Source of the DNA: Triangularia verruculosa
Lineage: Eukaryota; Ascomycota; Sordariomycetes; Sordariales; Podosporaceae
Direction of reading: 5' to 3'
Length of the DNA: 64,000 nt
Assembly: GCA_033296885.1 (NCBI GenBank)
Contig: MU863996.1
Coordinates: 46,836 to 110,835, forward strand
The translations under genes and the position numbers were made by a program. The notes below the pieces were generated by a model. The model saw nothing but the letters and a program-made list of their open reading frames with translations. It had not been told where the DNA came from and did no database searches. Positions 57,239-64,000 of this stretch are shown piece after piece. The first letter of the stretch is position 1. Each line of letters starts with the position of its first letter.

Positions 57239-59692
57239 ATGGCGCTATCCCCTGCTAACTACATCATCGCAGTCTCCCGGCTGATTTTCGGCTCCAACAA
57301 TCAGGAGTCTATGATCGAGCTGCCGCAGGGCCAGCTCTACCTCGTCAGACCATTTTCGCCGAAGGGCTATTCCGAGCTTCTCTTCAAGGACGCATCCGCC
57401 CGCATTCGCCGGACTGCGCAAGAATTCCAGTACCAGCTTGTCGTTCAGCGCGTCTACGAGGAAGGCGAAGCTGAGCTTCTTGCCGAGGAGGAAGGGGACG
57501 ACACTGAGGCCGACGCCGACATTCTAGCCGCCGAGCGCGACGAAAAGACATTCCTACTCGACGAGGCCCTACACTTCCGCGTCGAGAACCGGGAAGGCAG
57601 CGAGAGGGTTCTTTGCTGGAGAGACTTGAGTGGCGACGCCGGCGACGTCTTCGAATTTGTCTGCGACGGTGCTATCTTGCCTGCGCAGGTGAAGCAGTTC
57701 GAGCTCATCGCCAAGCAGTGTCAGTACGAGCGCAAGTACCGCAAACCTCACGCCACCGCTTCGAGCGAGGACCTTCTCCAGTTTGAGTTCGACGAGCAGC
57801 CGATCCCACCGGCCAGCCCAATCCACAGCCCTGTTCTCACCAGGTCGATCGAATCCTCCGAGATGTTTTCCCCCAAGGCTTCCGCCAAGTCTGGCGCCAA
57901 GCGACATGTCATCGCCGATTTCGACGCCACACCAACCAAGAAATCACATCCCACACCGGTCAAGACACCGGCAACCAAGGGCAAAGAGCGGGATATGGGC
58001 CCCCCCGCGGTCGCTGCTCACCCCGAATCTCGCGAGATGTTGGCTGCTGAAGTTGCCGAGCTTCACTTCTTCGACTTTCCGTCCGGCACATTCGCCCAGC
58101 AGGATGCATCTGTCACTGCGACTGTTACAGAAATCGGCAATTGGAAGTACTGGTTGCAAGTTGGTAGCGCCGACCGTGACTGGTTAGGTATTCCAGTTAC
58201 CGCAGATATCAACCCAGTCTTCAATTTCGAGTTTCTTTCCTTCATCTTCAACCAGTTCGCTGACGATGGCTCTGCCTATTCCTGGCTCTTGCGCTTCAAG
58301 GACCATGCGACTTTGGAGCGTTTCCAGCAAGGTCTTCTTCAAGCCTTATGGGAGCAGTTGAATCAGATGAAGTGGTCGAAGATCAAGGACAAGGACCGTG
58401 ACTATGTTGCTGACGCTTTCAACGACCTGGCCATGGAAGATGCCGAGCAGGAGGAGGAAGAGGAAGAGGAGCACTACGAGGATGCCGATGAAGGGAGCGA
58501 AGAGGAGGATGACGACAGCGATGAAGATGAGGACGACGTCGATTACAAGCCTAAGGACGGCGACGTCAACAAGCAAATCGCCGTTGGCTACAAGCATGAC
58601 CGGTCGTTTGTTGTTCGCGGTTCCAAGATTGGAGTCTTCAAGCACACTCCCAACAACAACCTGGAGTTCAGCACCAACATTTCCAAGGTCCAGACAAGCG
58701 ACGGAAAGTTGTTCTCCCCCAAGAAGGTCATGCTTCACAATGAAGATCGCAACTTGATCTTGCAAAAAGATGACGACCCGAACAAACTTTTCCGCATGGA
58801 TCTCGAATATGGCAAGGTTGTTGATGAGTGGAATGTTCACGAGGATATTCCCGTGGTCACATTCGCGCCCGAAAACAAGTTCGCTCAAATGACGCACGAA
58901 CCTACTTTCCTCGGTATCAGCAAAAATGCTTTGTACCGCATCGATCCTCGCTTGTCTGGTACCAAGCTTGTTGATTCCGAGCTCAAGCAATATGCCAGCA
59001 AGAATGACTTCTCCGCCATCTCTACCACGGAGAAGGGCCACATTGCTGTTGCTTCCAACAAGGGTGACATCCGTCTATTCGACCGTCTCGGCATCAACGC
59101 CAAAACTCACATTCCAGCTCTCGGTGAGCCCATCATTGGTCTCGATGTGTCTGCCGATGGTCGCTGGGTCCTTGGTACCTGCCGTACCTATCTGCTGTTA
59201 ATCGATGCTCAGCAAAAGTCGGGCAAAAACGAGGGCAAGCTTGGGTTTGAGAAGTCGTTTGCTGCTGATCAGAAGCCTCAACCTCGTCGTCTTGCCCTGA
59301 CCCCAGAGCACGTGGCGCAATTTGCTTATGAGACTGGCAAGGGCGTCAACTTCACGCCCGCCAAGTTCAACACCGGAGAGGGTGTTGAGGAGAGCAGCAT
59401 TATCACCGCCACAGGTCCGTACATCATTGAGTGGAACCTTAAGAAGGTTCTTACCGGCAAGAAGTCGCCCTACCTTATCAAGCGGTACTCGGACGACGTC
59501 AAGGCCGACGACTTCAAGTTTGGCACCGACAAGAACGTGATTGTGGCGCTGCCTCATGAGGTCAACATGGTCAGTCACACGCGTCTCAAGAGACCTACTC
59601 GTGAGAGCATTGCCGGTGACTTTGGTGGTCGCCGCGGGTCTCGGGGCCCTTCCAAGTTGAGTAGGAGCGCGATTGTGGAAGAGGCTTTCTAG
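57239..59692 (+). CDS. vid27: VID27-family protein (vacuolar import and degradation)
   Basis: Single exon, 817 residues. The N-terminal VID27 domain starts ALSPANYIIAVSRLIFGS. A PH-like middle part has HFFDFPSGTFAQQDASVTA and WLLRFKDHATLERFQQGLL. A strongly acidic stretch (Glu/Asp-rich, near 400-445) separates it from the C-terminal beta-propeller-like domain, where typical segments are KIGVFKHTPNNNLEF, VDEWNVHEDIPVVTFAPENK, HIAVASNKGDIRLFDRLG and KTHIPALGEPIIGLDVS. Yeast Vid27 is linked to vacuolar import and degradation of gluconeogenic enzymes; the molecular job is unclear. It is probably cytosolic. The length is close to that of relatives and I see no frameshift. Confidence 0.95.
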   Translation: MALSPANYIIAVSRLIFGSNNQESMIELPQGQLYLVRPFSPKGYSELLFKDASARIRRTAQEFQYQLVVQRVYEEGEAELLAEEEGDDTEADADILAAERDEKTFLLDEALHFRVENREGSERVLCWRDLSGDAGDVFEFVCDGAILPAQVKQFELIAKQCQYERKYRKPHATASSEDLLQFEFDEQPIPPASPIHSPVLTRSIESSEMFSPKASAKSGAKRHVIADFDATPTKKSHPTPVKTPATKGKERDMGPPAVAAHPESREMLAAEVAELHFFDFPSGTFAQQDASVTATVTEIGNWKYWLQVGSADRDWLGIPVTADINPVFNFEFLSFIFNQFADDGSAYSWLLRFKDHATLERFQQGLLQALWEQLNQMKWSKIKDKDRDYVADAFNDLAMEDAEQEEEEEEEHYEDADEGSEEEDDDSDEDEDDVDYKPKDGDVNKQIAVGYKHDRSFVVRGSKIGVFKHTPNNNLEFSTNISKVQTSDGKLFSPKKVMLHNEDRNLILQKDDDPNKLFRMDLEYGKVVDEWNVHEDIPVVTFAPENKFAQMTHEPTFLGISKNALYRIDPRLSGTKLVDSELKQYASKNDFSAISTTEKGHIAVASNKGDIRLFDRLGINAKTHIPALGEPIIGLDVSADGRWVLGTCRTYLLLIDAQQKSGKNEGKLGFEKSFAADQKPQPRRLALTPEHVAQFAYETGKGVNFTPAKFNTGEGVEESSIITATGPYIIEWNLKKVLTGKKSPYLIKRYSDDVKADDFKFGTDKNVIVALPHEVNMVSHTRLKRPTRESIAGDFGGRRGSRGPSKLSRSAIVEEAF

Positions 59693-60339
59693 TTCAACGC
59701 AGTTGTGGGGGGGAATTTCCAGGGTTTGGGACATGACGGTTAGCTGCATTCCGATTTGTCTGCCGTTGAAACACGCATGATGGGGTTTTGTCCGTTTCGC
59801 TTTTGGCGCCGCCTAGTTGCGTCGTCGTGTGTCTGTCTGAAGGGTCTTTTACCGCCTTTCACTTCTTGCCTTATTTAGCATCGGGAGTTGAGGTATCTCT
59901 TTTTTCAGGGAATGTGTGGGTGTTGGTGGTTGGAGTACGTAGCTGGATCGGACGGGTTTGCAGGATGGCGATTTAGGTAGTTTGGTCTTTATGGCCTCAA
60001 CAATTTACTCTCTAACTCGATTTGCGGTATTGTTGTGATGAAGTTACCTGGTGTGTGTGATGCTCGTGGCTTTGATGAGTGACGGTTTCAATTCCCTACC
60101 GTGACAGTTCAATGGTAGTACCTACGCAGCTAGGGCACAGGGTCTTCTCGATACATGTTTCCTGATTATGAAATATACAACACTACAATCAGAAGATTTA
60201 TAGAAAGATACAAAAAGAATATATTCATCACTCATAACCTGAAACCAGAACAATCTGGTATCATTCCCATATCCCATTCGCAACCCTTACCAACCAAAGA
60301 AAATCCAGTCAAACAACCTGGAAACAAGCCGGGATTCAT
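59693..60339. other. Convergent intergenic gap
   Basis: 647 bp with the 3' UTRs of VID27 and the repeat protein gene. No gene seen. Confidence 0.4.
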
Positions 60340-61149
60340 TTACAACCCTCTCCTCTCCGTCTCACGATACGTCATGCCCCCCTTGCTATCAACCCTCGGG
60401 TCAAGCTTGTTCATCAAATCCGACTTGTGCGGACCGGCTGTGTTAGGCGCCGGACCGGGCAAGTTCGCACCTCCTCCCACACCAGCCATACCCGTAGCAC
60501 CTCCCAATCCGTGACGATGGCGATCGGCAACTGAATCCACCCTCGGATCCATGGCGTTTCCTGCACGGGTGGAATGCGGCCCGTAGGTCCCCTCGGAAAT
60601 CATATTGTTGTTGTAATTGCTGTGTCCCACTCCGTGCTTGGCCGGCATGGCTCTCTGGCGATCAGCATCCGAGTCGACTCTAGGGTCTAGGGTGTTTACC
60701 AGGCGGCTTGAGTGAGGTCCGTAGGTGCCCTCGGGAACGTTACTGCCGTGGCCGGGGTGAGAGTTTAGCGGCCCGGAGGCGCCGTGCATGACTGGGGGTG
60801 CGGCGGCTGGGCCACCGCTGAAGTGCTGGGGGTTGTGGCGGGAGGAGTCCATGTCGGAGTCAACGCGGGGATCGAGGGCGTTGGCGATGCGGGATTTGTG
60901 AGGGCCGTAGGTGCCTTCGGGGATGTTGTTGTTGTGTTGAGGGTGGAGGGGCTGGTTGTCACGGGTGGAATCGACGGCTGGGTCGATCTTGTTGAGGAAG
61001 TCGTGCTTGTGGTGGCCGGCGGTGGTGGGTGCGGGGCCGGAGGCGGCGGATTGCCCGTATGTCATGGGCATTTGGCTGGCGGGGAGGTTGGGATTGATGG
61101 GGTTGTTGTCACGGCGGAGGCCGCGTTCGTTATTGGTGTTGCTATACAT
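60340..61149 (-). CDS. Five-repeat hydrophilic protein (DPRVDSD repeats)
   Basis: Single exon, 269 residues. Five degenerate repeats of about 40-50 residues make up most of the chain. The core is GPHxSRxxNxLDPRVDSD: GHHKHDFLNKIDPAVDS, GPHKSRIANALDPRVDSD, GPHSSRLVNTLDPRVDSD, GPHSTRAGNAMDPRVDS and GPHKSDLMNKLDPRVDS. Three are preceded by an EGTYGPH element. It is rich in Asn, His, Gly and Pro, with no Cys, signal peptide or membrane segment. Similar fungal proteins are often named 'cell surface protein' or are stress- or conidiation-related, LEA-like hydrophilins; neither can be shown here. A role in stress protection is a guess. Confidence 0.78.
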   Translation of the reverse strand: MYSNTNNERGLRRDNNPINPNLPASQMPMTYGQSAASGPAPTTAGHHKHDFLNKIDPAVDSTRDNQPLHPQHNNNIPEGTYGPHKSRIANALDPRVDSDMDSSRHNPQHFSGGPAAAPPVMHGASGPLNSHPGHGSNVPEGTYGPHSSRLVNTLDPRVDSDADRQRAMPAKHGVGHSNYNNNMISEGTYGPHSTRAGNAMDPRVDSVADRHRHGLGGATGMAGVGGGANLPGPAPNTAGPHKSDLMNKLDPRVDSKGGMTYRETERRGL

Positions 61150-62021
61150 GTTTGACTTGAATATGAGCTTTTGTGATAAGTTTGTTGTATTTGATCAAGA
61201 TTGACATGGTACCTATGTCAAGAAGGGAGTATAGCTTTCGACCGCAAGTGGGAGAGAAGAGATATATATCTCCATCTTATGATGTGCAGGATCCTTGACA
61301 GCCTTGGATCGAGATTCCATTCTCTAGTGATCTCATCCAACGTCATACCGTTGGTGAGAAGTGAAGGATGTGGCGTAGGGTCTCAAAGGCAGGGACGGCT
61401 CAAGCCACGGATCCCCATGCCGAAAGAACACCGAAAATGTTGGAATTGCATGACTTGAAAGTTGATTTGATCGAATGGATATTCGGGCCGCGTGTCGTTG
61501 GTCATTCACGTGCTTGAAGGCGGTTGTATCCGAGATGGGGGGTGAGATGACGTCGCTTGGACTTGGATTTTGAAAACGTCAAATCGCCACCCCTAGCGAA
61601 GCCACCGTTGAACATCAAGCCACGAATCACCCCAGCATGTGGCTTGAACTAGGGCTTAAATTTTAAGACATGTTTCTTGCTTCGACGGATTGGAGCGTAG
61701 CCTTCATATTTGAGAACGAGACGGTTTTTATGTCTTCAGCTTCGTCTGAATATCACTTATACCTTGGTAGTCAGTCTCTAAAAACTTTTGTGTCTCGTCC
61801 AAACATAGTTAGCCCAAATTCAGGCTCGCTTCACCCTCGGCTCACCTTTAGCTCACCACCGCTCACCCTACGCTCGCCATTCTCCAAAAACGACAACTTT
61901 ACGCGACGCCCTCATAGTCCAAGTTTGGAGCCTCCCTTTCCTACAGGGACGAAAATGGGGCCGGATAAGGAGGGTCCCATTTTTAGGACCCCCAAACAAC
62001 TCCTCCACTAAAACGGAGACT
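61150..62021. other. Left flank of the RIP-degraded element
   Basis: The first 300 bp should be the promoter of the DPRVDSD-repeat gene. From about 61800 the sequence is pyrimidine-rich, and GCTCACC-like motifs recur at 61823, 61839, 61850, 61860 and 61871. No gene was recognised; the small plus frame at 61670-62011 has no motif. Confidence 0.4.
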
Positions 62022-62256
62022 AAGAAACGGGCTCGCCAGTGTATTTACTCTCCCTTTTAGGGGACTCTGGGTCGTGGTAGCCATTTTGACATAATAAAAT
62101 CCGTTACTCCCTACCTGCCTACTGCACGACTTTTCTTCTCAAGAAATAGGCTCGCTAGCGTATTACTCTCCGTTTTAGGGGACTCTGGGTCGCACCCATT
62201 TTGATATAAAAAAATCCGTTACTCCCTACCTGCCTACTACGCGACTTTTCTTCTTC
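62022..62256. repeat. Tandem direct repeat, two units of 119 and 116 bp
   Basis: Unit 1 (62022-62140) and unit 2 (62141-62256) both start AAGAAA-GGCTCGC and share TTAGGGGACTCTGGGTCG, CCATTTTGA-ATA, AATCCGTTACTCCCTACCTG and CGACTTTTCTTCT. Differences are mostly C-T or G-A changes plus a short indel, as RIP or age would leave. The repeat lies just upstream of the recombinase relic. Confidence 0.9.
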
Positions 62257-62266
62257 CAGTTCTAGC

Positions 62267-62275
62267 TATATAAAG
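62267..62275 (+). promoter_or_regulatory. TATA box of the relic gene
   Basis: TATATAAAG about 150 bp before the first ATG of the relic, with a pyrimidine-rich stretch between them. This is a strong promoter-like arrangement. Confidence 0.55.
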
Positions 62276-62423
62276 AGGCCATTCCATCCGTCCTACCACC
62301 TACCATACGACTTCTCTCCCATCCCCCCGTGTCTATATTACTGCCGTAAAACCTTTCTTTATATACTTCATCGTTATCGGCCTCATATTTTCGCTATACT
62401 AGCTCTCTACTATACCTTCTATA

Positions 62424-63740
62424 ATGCCGAGAAAGAAAAGCCCTTAAGAGTTCTTTCGCCGGGGAAAAGACAGGGGCTTAGAAAATTGCACGGAGGGAAT
62501 AAACGGCTCCGCAATTTATAAAAAGATCATAGATAAAATTATAAAAGGTTATTAGCGTATAGTTAATTTATAGAATTAATAAGGTCCTTAAACTCCTATT
62601 AACTATCCCCTTTTAATATCCGTTTTAGATATACCGAAGATTACCCTTATACAGACGCTTACGACCTTAAAACTTTAAAGGATTTTATAAAAGATATTAT
62701 ATTTAATATTAATAGTATAGAAGATAACTTAAATCTAACGGAAAGAATAATTATAGTATATTGGAAATAGTTTATAGCGGATTAACGTCGTAAAAATAAT
62801 ATTATTCCTAAAAATATTATATTTTCGGTTATAAATATATATATATATACTATTTTTTTAATTAATTAGTCTAAACTAACTAATTTAATAATAGTTTATT
62901 AAATATAAGTTATTTAATATATTTAAAATAGAGGGTAAAGAAATAGTAAAAAATAAACGGCTAAGAAAATTCAGTATTAAAAACTACTTTCTTTATTTAA
63001 AGAGGTAATTATAAGGGAACGATTAAGTAGTATATAATAAATTAATAATAAAGGTATATAATTAAACGGATTTACTTATAATTATATATTCCTTTATATA
63101 CGTCGGTAAATATATCGAGTCTACTTACCGGGCGGGATCTAGCTGTAATTTATATTATAAGGTAAATATTACCGAATATCTATATTATTATATAACTATA
63201 TAAATTAACGAAAAAATATTTTAAAATATAACTTTTAAAGTCTTTTTTAATAAATATAATAATACGGAGTTTACCGTTTAACTAATTCAAAATATAAAAA
63301 GTATAATAGATACCTTTACTAAAAGATAAGAAATTAATTACCCGGCTTTATTAACGGAAACGATCCTTCTAATTAAGTTTTATAAGTCCGAATACTTACT
63401 TTATAAAAAATAAAAAAAAATACTATTTATTTATAACCCTATACTTCCGATATTAATTATTTTTATTAATATAAAGGTTTTTAAAGATTATAAAACTATA
63501 AAAAATCTACTTAATATATAACTATTAAAAAGAGAGATAATCCACTTATAATAAAAGGAAAATATCTTTAACTTACTCTTTTTTAAAAGTATATCTATAA
63601 AAGGTACGCCGGGAAAGATAAAAACGGCAACTATATTTAGTAAACGCCTTAGGCTCCTAAATTTCCGCACTAGATATTTACGTCCGTCTATAATTTACGA
63701 CTTTAAAGTTAAAAGACTATACTAAATTAGTACATATATA
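62424..63740 (+). pseudogene. RIP-degraded DUF3435/FluG-domain tyrosine recombinase (Starship captain-like relic)
   Basis: Starts ATG CCG AGA AAG AAA, then shows many stops, mostly where CAA, CAG or TGG would be expected, the mark of C-to-T RIP. Between stops the frames still read family-like segments: RGKDRGLENCTEGINGSA, DAYDLKTLKDFIKDIIF followed by VYWK-stop-FIAD-stop-RRKNNIIPKNI, later LYTSVNISSLLTGRDLAVIY, and near 63604-63735 GTPGKIKTATIFSKRLRLL and RPSIIYDFKVKRLY. These follow the order seen in fungal DUF3435 or 'FluG domain' proteins (recombinase core with a DFRAEGL-like arm). A likely intron lies near 62582-62630. It cannot be functional as it stands. The family assignment is by eye and the Starship link is inference. 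Confidence 0.62.
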
Positions 63741-63848
63741 GAAGTCCTTTTTCTAGTCCGACCTACTAACCTTTTTATATAAATAAGTTATATACTGTTA
63801 CTTAAAAAATAAAATATACCGGTTAGAAAAACTCTAATATATATAATT
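62440..63848. other. AT-rich block with RIP-like composition
   Basis: About 1.4 kb that is strongly AT-rich, with TpA dinucleotides everywhere and few CpA/TpG, unlike all other intergenic DNA in the window. It coincides with the recombinase relic. This is what repeat-induced point mutation leaves in Pezizomycotina. Confidence 0.8.
62835..62849. repeat. TA microsatellite
   Basis: Short alternating TA tract inside the RIP-like block. Confidence 0.7.
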
Positions 63849-64000
63849 GTTTGCTGCGTTGCCCTATAGGTCTGTAATACAGAGCCTACAGGGGAGCTAC
63901 AGTGGACTATGCGCTGTAGCAGTGCGTAGCGGAAGCAGAAGAAAGGGGTACGACAGCAGTGCTGAAGGAAGCAAGACCACTGTTATTACAGTGGGCAAGA
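63849..64000. other. GC-normal segment abutting the RIP block, possible separate insertion
   Basis: At about 63849 composition jumps from strongly AT-rich to about half GC and stays so to the window end. The segment contains inverted short motifs (CCTACAGG, GCTACAG, CTGTAGC) and CAGTG/CACTG-like repeats. No frame or family is recognised. It may be the end of a younger element or the edge of unmutated DNA. Confidence 0.4.

Noticed and set aside
58346..59041. Minus-strand 231-codon frame opposite VID27
   Set aside because: Antisense shadow; its Val/Leu-rich start mirrors the acidic stretch of VID27.
63488..63670. Minus-strand 60-codon frame in the AT block
   Set aside because: Antisense shadow of the recombinase relic.

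Overview
The window looks like nuclear DNA of a filamentous ascomycete, most likely a Sordariomycete of the Sordariales type. The genes carry short introns (about 50-75 bp, some with CTAAC/CTAAT-like branch sites), untranslated leaders are pyrimidine-rich, and the gene content is fungal: alpha-1,3-glucan synthase, a Zn2Cys6 regulator, VID27 and plant-cell-wall hydrolases. The right end is an AT-rich block full of stops of the kind left by repeat-induced point mutation (RIP). Species was not determined. Exon borders were worked out by hand from GT..AG signals and reading-frame continuity.

Left part (1-12.1 kb, all minus strand): a partial unknown gene, a small secreted cysteine-containing protein, a TPMT-like SAM methyltransferase, a secreted feruloyl-esterase-type CE1 esterase, a 1257-residue disordered repeat protein ending in a CxxC motif, and a 730-residue unknown protein with an Arg/Ser-rich N-terminus. 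Middle-left (14.7-23.9 kb): a sugar-use neighbourhood with a hexose transporter (+), an intron-containing tRNA-Phe (-), a GH3 beta-xylosidase (-) and, divergent from it across 693 bp, a GH93 exo-arabinanase (+), then a SYLF-domain lipid-binding protein.

Middle (25.9-43.7 kb): a Zn2Cys6 transcription factor, a GT31/DUF604 type II membrane glycosyltransferase, the five-exon alpha-1,3-glucan synthase gene ags1 and a small secreted helical protein. Several of these act at the cell wall or surface. Right-middle (44.4-59.7 kb) is dense and mostly housekeeping: aldose 1-epimerase, DNA ligase I (with an apparent one-base frameshift near its start), eIF3k, the Tsr4/PDCD2 ribosome-assembly factor, CCT6 (six exons, one of 22 nt), prenylcysteine oxidase/lyase and VID27. 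A five-repeat low-complexity protein follows at 60.3-61.1 kb.

The last 2 kb is the most unusual part. After two tandem copies of a 116-119 bp unit and a TATA box there is a gene relic with TAA/TAG stops scattered through it. Its translation still resembles DUF3435/'FluG-domain' tyrosine recombinases, the family that includes the captain genes of Starship giant transposons. At about 63.85 kb the AT-rich sequence changes abruptly to ordinary GC content, suggesting a separate, younger sequence. The window may therefore end at or inside a mobile element that continues to the right. No new defence or metabolic system was recognised; the element relic and the repeat proteins are the best leads.
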